Assembly: GCF_009933175.1 (NCBI RefSeq)
Contig: NZ_MAEJ01000010.1
Coordinates: 62,001-126,000 of the forward strand
Direction: 5' to 3'
Origin: Candidatus Enterococcus huntleyi
Lineage (GTDB): Bacteria > Bacillota > Bacilli > Lactobacillales > Enterococcaceae
Length of the DNA: 64,000 nucleotides
This document shows positions 1 through 6,883 of this stretch, piece after piece. The position numbers and the translations under genes were made by a program. Positions within the stretch are counted from its first letter, which is position 1, and each line of letters starts with the position of its first letter. The notes beneath the pieces were generated by a model, which saw only the letters and a program-made list of their open reading frames with translations, made no database searches and was not told where the DNA came from.

Positions 1-71
1 AGATTTTTGTGACCGTTAATCTATCACTATTACTTTATGACTAAGAATTTGTGACTGCGGATCTAACTAAG

Positions 72-130
72 AATCCTCGTAAGAAATACTTCTCGCAACT
101 GGTGAGTGGTCTTTCTTACGAGGATTTTTA
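72..130 (+). terminator. Rho-independent terminator of an upstream gene outside the window
   Basis: A perfect 15-bp inverted repeat (72-86 with 112-126) is followed by a T run on the plus strand. The arms read AATCCTCGTAAGAAA and its complement. No gene in the window ends here, so it should serve a plus-strand gene to the left of position 1. Confidence 0.8.
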
Positions 131-228
131 TCTGTTGATACTCCTGTCTATGCCTATCTGCCTCGTTTATTCAGCGATAAGTTCACGACTCCGTTTCTGC
201 TTGCTTTAAAAAAATAAAATTTTTAGGG

Positions 229-279
229 TTTGTTCGCTTTACAAATCGAACAAACGTTCGTATAATTTCATTGAGGTGA
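229..279 (+). promoter_or_regulatory. uvrX promoter with LexA/DinR SOS box
   Basis: The -35 TTTACA (238-243) and -10 TATAAT (261-266) are 17 bp apart. The spacer holds CGAACAAACGTTCG (247-260), a perfect fit to the Gram-positive LexA (DinR) consensus CGAAC-N4-GTTCG. LexA bound here would block RNA polymerase. An overlapping inverted repeat TTTGTTCG (229-236) / CGAACAAA (247-254) adds a second dyad. The ribosome binding site GAGGTGA (274-280) precedes the ATG at 286. The control logic is read directly from the sequence; induction by DNA damage is inferred from the LexA family. Confidence 0.9.
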
Positions 280-285
280 TTTGAT

Positions 286-1671
286 ATGTATAACACAGAT
301 CTGCTTTTCGATTATTCAAAAGAACCGAGCAGAGATATTCTGTGCATTGATTGTAGAAGTTTCTATGCCTCTGTGGAGTGTGCTGCACGTAATTTAGATC
401 CACTAACTGCCAAACTCGTCGTGATGTCTTATCCCAGTGACAGTCCAACTGAACGCGGAAGTGGTTTAATTTTAGCTTCTTCCCCTATGGCAAAAAAAGC
501 CTATAATATCACGAATGTCAGTCGTGCTCGTGATCTCCCTTATCCTTATCCTAGTGACTTAGTGATTGCTGCCCCTCGTATGAAGCTCTACATGCAAAAG
601 AATCGAGACATCAACAATATTTACAAAAGCTATACCGATGAAGAAAATCATCATGTCTACTCAGTTGACGAATCTTTTCTAGACATTACGAACTCACTTC
701 AACTTTTTGGCTGTCAGACGGCTTATGAGTTAGCTAAAAAAATCCAAATTGATGTGTATAAAAAAACTGGAATTTACACATCCATTGGAATTGGCGACAA
801 TCCTTTACTAGCAAAGTTAGCCTTAGATAATGAAGCCAAGCATACAAAAAGAATGAAGGCTGAATGGCGCTACGAAGATGTGCCGAAAAAACTTTGGAAA
901 ATCCAAAAATTGACTGATTTTTGGGGAATTGGTCACCGTACAGCCAAGTCACTCAATCGTATGGGGATACGCACGATTGATGAGTTAGCTCATACAAACT
1001 ATTACGATTTAAAAGAAAAATTTGGCGTGCTAGGCGCTCAACTCTATGCCCATGCTTGGGGGATTGACCGCAGCTTTTTAGGCAAGAAAATCAAGTCCAA
1101 AGAACAATCAATTGGTAACTCTCAGGTCTTACACAAAGACTATACAAGAAAAAATGAAATTGAATTGGTTATTAAAGAAATGGCGGATCAAGTGGCGACA
1201 CGGTTACGCCGCATTCATGCGCAAACACAAGCTATTTCCCTCTGGATAGGCTTTTCTTTAGGCTATGTTGATGCCTCCGGCAAGAGCGGTTTTCATCATC
1301 AAATGAAAATTCCGCCCACTGCGAGTAGTAAACAATTAGCCGATAACCTACTACTTATTTTTCGACGCTATTATAAAAATCAAGATGTCCGAAACATTTC
1401 TGTCGGTTGTTCGAAGCTCATTTTTACAGATAGCATTCAACTCGATTTATTTTCTGAACCTGAAGAACAAGTCAAACAGATTACAACAGATCGAGCGGTA
1501 GATACTATTCGACGTCGTTACGGTTTTAAAAGTTTAATTCATGCCAATAGTTTGCTGGACGGTGGGCGAGCAATTGCTAGAAGTAGTTTGGTCGGTGGAC
1601 ATGCGGGCGGAATGGCTGGAATAGAAGGTGAAGACAGTGACAAGAAATCGAACGAAAAAAGAATTTTCTGA
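286..1671 (+). CDS. uvrX: Y-family DNA polymerase, UvrX/ImpB type
   Basis: A 461-residue translesion polymerase of the UmuC/DinB superfamily, of the UvrX subgroup found on enterococcal and lactococcal plasmids. The palm motif with IDCRSFYASVE gives the first metal-binding aspartate at D22, and YSVDESFLDIT supplies D128 and E129, so the catalytic acidic residues are intact. A helix-hairpin-helix stretch (DFWGIGHRTAKSLNRMGI, about 220-237) and a little-finger region follow. It probably copies damaged DNA during SOS. The ATG at 286 has a good ribosome binding site and lies directly behind a LexA box. The end overlaps the next reading frame by about 35-44 bp, which indicates translational coupling in a three-gene operon. 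The length matches UvrX relatives and no damage is seen. Confidence 0.93.
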   Translation: MYNTDLLFDYSKEPSRDILCIDCRSFYASVECAARNLDPLTAKLVVMSYPSDSPTERGSGLILASSPMAKKAYNITNVSRARDLPYPYPSDLVIAAPRMKLYMQKNRDINNIYKSYTDEENHHVYSVDESFLDITNSLQLFGCQTAYELAKKIQIDVYKKTGIYTSIGIGDNPLLAKLALDNEAKHTKRMKAEWRYEDVPKKLWKIQKLTDFWGIGHRTAKSLNRMGIRTIDELAHTNYYDLKEKFGVLGAQLYAHAWGIDRSFLGKKIKSKEQSIGNSQVLHKDYTRKNEIELVIKEMADQVATRLRRIHAQTQAISLWIGFSLGYVDASGKSGFHHQMKIPPTASSKQLADNLLLIFRRYYKNQDVRNISVGCSKLIFTDSIQLDLFSEPEEQVKQITTDRAVDTIRRRYGFKSLIHANSLLDGGRAIARSSLVGGHAGGMAGIEGEDSDKKSNEKRIF

Positions 1672-2098
1672 GTACAATGACTATCACGACCGTGGCTTTT
1701 TAAAATGGGTCACAGCTTTCGCGTTAGATGAGCTAGCTTCAAGTATTGAGAAGAATCACGCAGAGGCAACAAAAAACATCCCTCTACTCCCACGAATGAG
1801 TTTAGAGGAAATTAATGATGTGCTGACCCTAGCATTTTTAAAAACAAAAGCAGTCAGTATCCAATTAAACAAACGAGATGAATTTGGGCGCCCACTTGAG
1901 TCTATCGAAGGATTTTTTTCAGGGCAGTTTCAAGAAGAAAGCCTACTCATCGATGAAACAGCCATTTTTTGGGAAGATATTCGTCATATTCAATTAATAG
2001 AAACCAAAAAATGGTCAGACTTTGACGTATTCGAATCAGATGAAGCAAACAATTATCAAGAGCCAGATGTTGACCAAGAATGGCTAGAGGAGGGCTAA
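1637..2098 (+). CDS. YolD-like protein, partner of uvrX
   Basis: A protein of about 153 residues encoded inside the uvrX operon. The N-terminal pattern YHDRGFLKWVTAF, then a helical stretch LPRMSLEEINDVL and a beta-rich C-terminal half ending in WEDIRHIQLIETKKW, resembles the YolD family. YolD proteins are small and commonly accompany Y-family polymerases in Firmicutes; their function is not well established. Two GTG starts are possible, 1628 and 1637. I prefer 1637 because AAGGTGA lies at a suitable distance upstream. The C-terminal 25 residues are very acidic. It overlaps the end of uvrX and its stop is just before the next start. The family assignment is by pattern only and is moderately secure. 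Confidence 0.7.
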   Translation: MTRNRTKKEFSEYNDYHDRGFLKWVTAFALDELASSIEKNHAEATKNIPLLPRMSLEEINDVLTLAFLKTKAVSIQLNKRDEFGRPLESIEGFFSGQFQEESLLIDETAIFWEDIRHIQLIETKKWSDFDVFESDEANNYQEPDVDQEWLEEG

Positions 2099-2100
2099 TA

Positions 2101-2388
2101 ATGACCTATTTGACCGGAACCGTAAGCAAAATTAAAATCCTTAGCTACGCGCAACAACCACTTGTTCGCTTCACTCTTCAAACAAATACGCAAAAGATTA
2201 ACTGCCTGATTGCTGTCCATTCCTTGACTTTTTTAGCTGAAGTGGCAGAACAAATGTCGATTACCGTTATCGGCAAGCCCAATACAAAAGGACAGCTTGT
2301 TGTTCGGAATTATCGAGTGGCAGGAAAAACAAAAATTATGTATGAGTTCGAACAAAGTCGTTACCCAAAGAGTAAACAATTGCTGTAA
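2101..2388 (+). CDS. Small beta-rich protein of the uvrX operon, unknown function
   Basis: A 95-residue protein starting at ATG 2101, which has AGGAGGG a few bases upstream. An in-frame earlier start at 2080 lies inside the previous gene and has no ribosome binding site. The pattern of alternating hydrophobic residues (YLTGTVSKIKIL, LVRFTLQT, INCLIAV, ITVIGKPN, QLVVRNYRV) suggests a small beta-barrel, perhaps an OB-like fold, but no motif proves it. It follows the YolD-like gene with a 2-base gap and is the last gene of the SOS-controlled operon, so a role next to the polymerase is plausible. I do not recognise a named family with confidence. Confidence 0.65.
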   Translation: MTYLTGTVSKIKILSYAQQPLVRFTLQTNTQKINCLIAVHSLTFLAEVAEQMSITVIGKPNTKGQLVVRNYRVAGKTKIMYEFEQSRYPKSKQLL

Positions 2389-2415
2389 GCCTGTTTGAAA
2401 AAAAGCAAACAGGCT
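2388..2415 (+). terminator. Hairpin at the end of the uvrX operon
   Basis: AGCCTGTTTG (2388-2397) and CAAACAGGCT (2406-2415) form a perfect 10-bp stem with an 8-nt A-rich loop right at the stop codon. No T run follows, so it may act as a weak terminator or protect the 3' end. Confidence 0.5.
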
Positions 2416-2608
2416 AAATCCTTAAAACCCAAAGCCTAATTAACTAGGAAATGCACGGATTCAGTTTTTTTAAACAATTTTTTCGAAACCCTCATATTCC
2501 TTTGACAAAAAAAGTGTTTGCTTGCCCAATTAATCTAAAAATAAGCCTTTTCAATTCTCATCTCTTCCCCTACACTAAGAGTACAAACAGAAATAGGAGG
2601 TAAGTAAT

Positions 2609-2989
2609 ATGGGTCTATTCAATGGTTTAATGGAAAATGCGTCTAGTCTTAAACAAGAGAAAGCTGAAAAGCAACTTGAAAATGTCTTGATGCCTGGCGA
2701 AAGAGTTGATTTAGCCTACAAATTCGTCCGCGATCTAATTGTTTTTACAGAGTATCGTCTGATTATCGTCGATAAACAAGGAATTACCGGGAAAAAGGTC
2801 AGCTACAAATCAATTCCTTACAAGAGTATCTCTCGATTTAGTATCGAGACCTCTGGACATTTTGATTTAGATGCTGAACTGAAACTATGGATTTCTGGCG
2901 GTGTTGAACCTGCGGAATCTCTTCAGTTTAGTAAAGATAAAAATGTTAATGAAATTCAAAAAGCCCTTGCTCTAGCGGTCCTAAAATAA
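2609..2989 (+). CDS. Bacterial PH-domain protein (YvbH/DUF1696-like)
   Basis: A 126-residue soluble protein that is almost entirely one pleckstrin-homology-like domain. Features are a helical N-terminus (1-30), then MPGERVDLAYKFVRDLIVFTEYRLIIVDKQG, and the typical SIPYKSISRFSIET strand with an aspartate/leucine-rich C-terminal half. The phrase 'FTEYRLIIVDKQG' followed by 'YKSIPYKSI' is characteristic of this family, whose ligand and role are unknown. The ATG at 2609 has AGGAGG at 2595-2600. A possible promoter is TTTTCA (2548-2553) with TACACT (2571-2576) at 17-bp spacing. It seems to be a single-gene unit followed by a hairpin. Confidence 0.8.
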   Translation: MGLFNGLMENASSLKQEKAEKQLENVLMPGERVDLAYKFVRDLIVFTEYRLIIVDKQGITGKKVSYKSIPYKSISRFSIETSGHFDLDAELKLWISGGVEPAESLQFSKDKNVNEIQKALALAVLK

Positions 2990-2996
2990 AAAAATC

Positions 2997-3040
2997 AAGA
3001 GACAAGAATTTGCCTAATCAAACTGGCACTCTTGTCTCTT
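2997..3040. terminator. Terminator-like hairpin after the PH-domain gene
   Basis: AAGAGACAAG (2997-3006) pairs perfectly with CTTGTCTCTT (3031-3040). A short T stretch follows on the plus strand, and an A-rich run before it gives a longer T run on the minus strand. It most likely ends the PH-domain transcript. Confidence 0.55.
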
Positions 3041-3292
3041 TCGTGTCATTTTCTGTAACGGTTCCTTCTCTAACACGGGCCTCCACCACTCTACTTATCT
3101 CTTGTCTATTTCTTCCAATTTTATCAAAAATACAAAAATTCCCAGTTGTTTTTTGCCAGTCACTCCGATTATTTGAATGGCTTCATTTGAAACCAGGCTT
3201 CAATCTACTTAGGCCAATTCTCTCTGATAAATCGTAGTCGTTTCTGGTCCTCTCTGATATACTGATTTCAGAGAAAAAAGAGGAGGATTTTT

Positions 3293-3577
3293 ATGCGTGC
3301 AAATGATTTTTTGACAGCCATCGTTATTCCAACTATCTCCGATAATTACGAAGGAGTCTTTCTTCAAAAAAAAGAAACCTTCATTCCCTTAGCAGCCATC
3401 GAGGTTCAGGAAACACGCTTAATTTTTAACTTTCAGCAGGCTGCAACGCCCCTCCCTATGAAGGAAGTCTATACAAAACTGATGCTTTACAAAACATTTC
3501 AACTCATGTATTCCTATGAAAATACTTTGACGCCTATCTACGGGTTTCATCAATTAGATAATAAGCTAATCCTCTAA
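3293..3577 (+). CDS. Small protein of unknown function
   Basis: A 94-residue protein beginning at ATG 3293 with a very strong ribosome binding site (GAGGAGG, about 7-8 bases upstream), which is the main argument that it is real. It has no signal peptide or membrane segment. The order is a hydrophobic N-terminal strand (AIVIPTI), a central FIPLAAIEVQETRLIFNF strand pair and a helix-like KEVYTKLMLYKTFQLMYSY. I do not recognise a family. It is followed by a strong bidirectional terminator and stands alone between the PH-domain gene and the convergent methionine-sulfoxide reductase gene. Confidence 0.6.
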   Translation: MRANDFLTAIVIPTISDNYEGVFLQKKETFIPLAAIEVQETRLIFNFQQAATPLPMKEVYTKLMLYKTFQLMYSYENTLTPIYGFHQLDNKLIL

Positions 3578-3646
3578 TTGTAATCCAAACATGGTTGATG
3601 GTTTCTGTTTTCTTCATATTAATTGAAACCCAGCTTATTTCTAGGC

Positions 3647-3692
3647 AAAAAAAAGGAGGTCTGGCAAAAATTCTTGTCATCCCCCTTTTTTT
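3647..3692. terminator. Bidirectional terminator
   Basis: A run of eight A plus GGAGG (3647-3659) pairs with CCCCC plus a T run (3681-3692), giving a GC core flanked by A and T tracts on both sides. It can end the plus-strand unknown gene and the minus-strand msrC gene, which converge here. Confidence 0.75.
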
Positions 3693-3739
3693 ATATAAAT
3701 GATGTTCATAGCATACTACTTAGTTTCCCCTCACCTTTA

Positions 3740-4210
3740 TCAATGATTCAACAAAAGCTTGACATAGGCTTCCAAAAATTCTTTATCGACTTCATCATAA
3801 CTTCCGACAACACCGCTATCAATATCCAGCACCCCGACCAACTGATCCTCATGAATCATAGGCACGACAATCTCAGACATGGCTGCAGAGTCACAGGAAA
3901 TATAGTTCTCGTGCTCTTTCACATTTGCCACAATCATAGTTTCTCTTTTTTCAGCGGACTCTCCACAAACTCCTTTACCTAGCTTAATTCTTGTACAAGA
4001 AACTCGCCCTTGAAAAGGACCCAAGATCAGTTCTCCCTCATCAAAAAGATAGTATCCAGCAAAAACTGTTTCTGGTAACGTCTCGTTTAATAACGCGGAA
4101 GAATTGCTTAAATTTGCTAACCAGTTCGATTCAATCTCCAGTAATCCTTCTTGTTGTTGCAACAAAATTTCATATGCTTTTATCTTCTGCTCTTGATTTT
4201 TCCAGGCCAT
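3740..4210 (-). CDS. msrC: Free methionine-(R)-sulfoxide reductase (GAF domain)
   Basis: A 156-residue single GAF-domain enzyme that reduces free L-methionine-(R)-sulfoxide to methionine in the cytoplasm, using reducing power from thioredoxin-like partners. The family signature is clear: LILGPFQGRVSCTRIKLGKGVCGESA followed by YISCDSAAMSEIVVPM and LVGVLDIDS. The three cysteines of the fRMsr family are present at C72, C82 and C106 (equivalent to the catalytic and resolving cysteines of E. coli YebR/MsrC). Length is normal. The start at 4210 has a GGTGGAG site. It lies 65 bp behind an orphan response-regulator gene on the same strand, so the two may be co-transcribed. A role in oxidative stress is inferred from the family. 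Confidence 0.87.
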   Translation of the reverse strand: MAWKNQEQKIKAYEILLQQQEGLLEIESNWLANLSNSSALLNETLPETVFAGYYLFDEGELILGPFQGRVSCTRIKLGKGVCGESAEKRETMIVANVKEHENYISCDSAAMSEIVVPMIHEDQLVGVLDIDSGVVGSYDEVDKEFLEAYVKLLLNH

Positions 4211-4275
4211 TACTCCACCACTTCTTTCTATTTTTATTGTCTCATCTATCTGAAGCTCGCGTATCTACGCATCAC

Positions 4276-4947
4276 TCATCCTTCAGTTCTCTTAATCCCA
4301 AAGCGATACCCTCGGCCATGAACCGTTTGAATATATCTAGGATTTCTAGGATCAATCTCCATCTTTTTTCTCAGGTTTTTAATATGCGTATCAACTACCC
4401 GATTCATGCCAGAATCATTGCCAATTAATAACAATAAATCATCTCTGGAATAAATTCGAAATGGATGCTCAGCCAATCGTAATAAAATTTGGAATTCCGA
4501 TGAAGTCAGATTTATTTCGCTATCCCGGAAAAAGACTTGTTTGGTTTCATTCAAGATAACTAATTCACCGGCATTGAACACAAATTTTCGATCGACATCG
4601 TCTCGCTTCTTCCAAAGCTGTAAAACAGCAATTCGCCTGATCAATTCTTCTAAATTAGCTGGCCACACCCAGACAAAATCCGCCCCTTGCTCTAAATAAT
4701 CGACAATACTTGCCGCGTCTTCTTTTTCAACTAAGGCAATTTGTAGATAATCTCTCTGTGTCAGCCACTCGGCAGAATACATCAACCAATTTTCCGTCAG
4801 TAAATCCTGCATGACCAATAATAATTCGCAGCGATCAGTTTGTTGGCTATTCGAGAAAAAACACTCCGCATCAGGAATCACCTCATTAATTTGATTCCTC
4901 AGCTCCTGATATGTTTGCTCTTGATTTGTTTTAATCGCAATTTTCAT
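4276..4947 (-). CDS. Orphan OmpR-type regulator with degenerate receiver domain
   Basis: A 223-residue DNA-binding protein. I choose the ATG at 4947 because GGAGG lies 5 bases upstream; an in-frame start at 4983 lacks such a site. The C-terminal half (about 130-220) is a winged helix of the OmpR/PhoB type: INLTSSEFQILLRLAEHPFRIYSRDDLLLLIG, then VVDTHIKNLRKKME and YIQTVHGRGYRF. The N-terminal half keeps the size and the 'EQGADFVWVWPANLEELIRRI' ending of a receiver domain. The acidic pocket (DD near the N-terminus), the phospho-acceptor aspartate after the third strand and the late lysine are not recognisable. There is no histidine kinase next to it. It probably works without phosphorylation; the target genes are unknown, with msrC the nearest candidate. 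Confidence 0.83.
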   Translation of the reverse strand: MKIAIKTNQEQTYQELRNQINEVIPDAECFFSNSQQTDRCELLLVMQDLLTENWLMYSAEWLTQRDYLQIALVEKEDAASIVDYLEQGADFVWVWPANLEELIRRIAVLQLWKKRDDVDRKFVFNAGELVILNETKQVFFRDSEINLTSSEFQILLRLAEHPFRIYSRDDLLLLIGNDSGMNRVVDTHIKNLRKKMEIDPRNPRYIQTVHGRGYRFGIKRTEG

Positions 4948-5199
4948 TGTTTCCTCCATTTCAAACAGCAAAAAATCACTCATCAGTCTATCTAAATTTC
5001 TTAATCCCTATCTTCAAGTATAGTTGACTCATCAGAAAATCAACAGCACTATACTTTTTCACTCTATGCTCAGATTATCTTACTTATTTCATCCATCATT
5101 GAGCTAGCCTTAAGAGCCAAACTGATTCTATCTGCGTCCAATTTGTCCCTATCTTTAATTTTACAAATACTCTTTCTGATAAGGAGAAACAGTCATCCT

Positions 5200-5631
5200 T
5201 TATTCCCGAGATAAATAATTCTTTATAATATAATAAATGAGTAAACAAGAAACAAAAAAGATTACAATTATCGACCCAAAAAATAATATGGGCACCCCTA
5301 CCTTAGATGGCAATAATACAATCATCGTTATGATAACAGTTAATACAATTATGTAGGGTGTTGCCTCTTCAATTGCTCTATCCCGAATATTTTTTTCTCC
5401 AACCTCTTTGTCTGATTCCTCTGATCGTTCTATACTACTATCTTCCGTAAAATGATCTAACGTGAGGTCAAAATACTTAGCAATTAAAAATAAGGTATTC
5501 AGGTCTGGTAAAGAGATATCATTTTCCCATCTCGAAACAGCTTGTCTTGAAATATTTAGATAATCAGCAAGTTGCTGCTGTGAAATATTCCGCTTCTTTC
5601 TCTCTGTCTTTATTCGATTACCAATTTTCAA
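5200..5631 (-). CDS. Membrane-anchored XRE-family transcription regulator
   Basis: A 143-residue protein with a Cro/C1-type helix-turn-helix at the N-terminus (residues 5-60: ISQQQLADYLNISRQAVSRWENDISLPDLNTLFLIAKYFDLTLDH). An acidic linker follows, then two membrane helices (about 90-110 and 113-135) ending in NYLSRE. The start codon is TTG at 5631 with AAGGAG upstream. Its promoter (-35 TTGCTA, -10 TATTAT, 17-bp spacing) overlaps a palindrome that is a likely self-operator. It is divergent from a 61-residue membrane protein whose last 30 residues match its own last 30 at 13 positions, including the block LFFGSI. Tethered XRE repressors with a membrane partner are a known theme, but I do not recognise this exact pair. 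Confidence 0.8.
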   Translation of the reverse strand: MKIGNRIKTERKKRNISQQQLADYLNISRQAVSRWENDISLPDLNTLFLIAKYFDLTLDHFTEDSSIERSEESDKEVGEKNIRDRAIEEATPYIIVLTVIITMIVLLPSKVGVPILFFGSIIVIFFVSCLLIYYIIKNYLSRE

Positions 5632-5670
5632 AATAAAATCTCCTTAAACACATATATTCACTTTAGTTAT

Positions 5671-5718
5671 ATAATACGGTGTTTGAATTCGTTTAGCAAC
5701 GGAAAATTTCCTTGTTGC
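5671..5718 (-). promoter_or_regulatory. Promoter and candidate operator of the XRE regulator
   Basis: On the minus strand, -35 TTGCTA (5694-5699) and -10 TATTAT (5671-5676) are 17 bp apart. The -35 overlaps a near-perfect palindrome (5696-5718): GCAAC-GGAAA-A-TTTCC-TT-GTTGC. A further CAACGG copy lies near 5740 towards the divergent gene. Binding of the XRE protein here would control both genes; this is an inference from position. Confidence 0.6.
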
Positions 5719-5799
5719 AATTGATAATTGCTAGTGTTTCAACGGTGATAAAGAGTAGTATAAACATGTACCAAACAAAAAAAGAAAGAAGGAATTAAA

Positions 5800-5985
5800 A
5801 TGAACTATAAGAAAATTGGGCTCTTACTAATTGTTGTTCTTTTAATAGGAATTGCATTTGTCTATTATTTTTCAAAACAAGAAATGCGAGCTAACCTACT
5901 ATTTTTTGGCTCAATTGTATTCGTATTATTAGTTGCTGGTCTATTAATTGCATCTGGTATCAACTATTTTCTGTCGAACAAATAA
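5800..5985 (+). CDS. Small two-helix membrane protein, partner of the XRE regulator
   Basis: A 61-residue protein made of two membrane helices (about 5-24 and 34-56) with a short charged loop (SKQEMRAN). The ATG at 5800 is preceded by AGAAGGAA. Its second helix and tail (LLFFGSIVFVLLVAGLLIAS...NYFLSNK) resemble the C-terminal end of the divergently encoded XRE regulator, 13 identities over 30 residues with the rest mostly conservative. The two proteins may therefore pair in the membrane, or the small gene may have arisen by duplication of the regulator's anchor. No enzyme motif is present. Function unknown; a signalling or immunity-like role is only a guess. Confidence 0.7.
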   Translation: MNYKKIGLLLIVVLLIGIAFVYYFSKQEMRANLLFFGSIVFVLLVAGLLIASGINYFLSNK

Positions 5986-6088
5986 TATCGAATACATACG
6001 AACCTTACCGTTAGCCTCGTTTTTTTGCTACTTACTTACGCACTATATTGAATTTTTTTATTCCCTATCCTTATCTGTAGATGACAAT

Positions 6089-6131
6089 AAAAAAAGTCCT
6101 TCTATCAAATCTAACTTCTTTTGATAGAAGG
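6089..6131 (-). terminator. Terminator of the alsS-alsD operon
   Basis: CCTTCTATCAAA (6098-6109) and TTTGATAGAAGG (6120-6131) form a perfect 12-bp stem. The A run at 6089-6095 gives the T tail on the minus strand, just downstream of the alsD stop codon. Confidence 0.85.
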
Positions 6132-6146
6132 AACTTTCATCCCCAA

Positions 6147-6866
6147 TTATTTCGAACCTTCCGCACGTTCAATTTCTTGTGCTAAGTCGGCGTAATCAAT
6201 CTCTGTTTCTAGAAATGTTCGATCCGCTGTTGGAAAGTGTTGAGCCAAGACATCCATCCCTGAAACTTCTATCTCACCTTTGAGCATATCAAAGTCTAAA
6301 ATATGGCCGCCGAAAGTCTGTGCCTCATCTAAGAAATGTAGATGGAATCCGGCAGCTGCCACGCCTTGAAATAATTCTGGTGTGTAAAAACCGACGATTG
6401 TTCCCTCGATATTTTCTTTCGTAAATTCAGGTTGATTCGCCGAAACTTCCACTAAACGTTTATAAGGTTTTTCTTGTTTTGGCATAATCCGAATATGCAT
6501 ACGTGAAAATTCACCGGAAATTTTTATCGCACTGAAAATATTTTGACTCTTCATCAGATGAATCAGCTTTTCTTTCACTGCTGTACTTGAAAGCTTCTCT
6601 TCAACAGAAATTGTTTCTTCCGCTTCAAATTGTGTCACAGCCGCATACGGAACAAGCTCTTCTCCTGTCAATTCAACGAGTGTGCCATCCGCTTTCCCTT
6701 GATAGCCCTTGTCACCTAGAATAATTAATTCTCCATCCAGTCCGTGCAACGTGCCGATTCCTAAATCCCCCAGCTTCAGCACATTCGCTAACTCCTCTGT
6801 GCCATCCATCAAGCCCGCCATTAGGGCGCCCAATGTGCCATGTTGATATAAAGTAGTCTTGCTCAT
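6147..6866 (-). CDS. alsD: Alpha-acetolactate decarboxylase
   Basis: A 239-residue zinc enzyme that converts acetolactate to acetoin. It shows the family features: TLYQHGTLGALMAGLMDGT at the N-terminus, and the zinc-binding cluster GFHLHFLDEAQTFGGHILDF with H175, H177 and H188. Length is normal and there is no signal peptide, so it is cytoplasmic. The gene starts 17 bp after alsS on the same strand, and a terminator follows, so the two form an operon taking two pyruvate to acetoin. This pathway spares the cell from acid and removes excess pyruvate; it also fits the other acid-related genes in the window (tyrosine decarboxylation). Confidence 0.95.
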   Translation of the reverse strand: MSKTTLYQHGTLGALMAGLMDGTEELANVLKLGDLGIGTLHGLDGELIILGDKGYQGKADGTLVELTGEELVPYAAVTQFEAEETISVEEKLSSTAVKEKLIHLMKSQNIFSAIKISGEFSRMHIRIMPKQEKPYKRLVEVSANQPEFTKENIEGTIVGFYTPELFQGVAAAGFHLHFLDEAQTFGGHILDFDMLKGEIEVSGMDVLAQHFPTADRTFLETEIDYADLAQEIERAEGSK

Positions 6867-6883
6867 GACTTATCCCTCGCTTT

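Noticed and set aside
3010-3237. A 75-codon plus-strand frame after the PH-domain gene
   Set aside because: No ribosome site, lies over a terminator hairpin and has a Leu/Ser/Phe-rich composition typical of chance frames.
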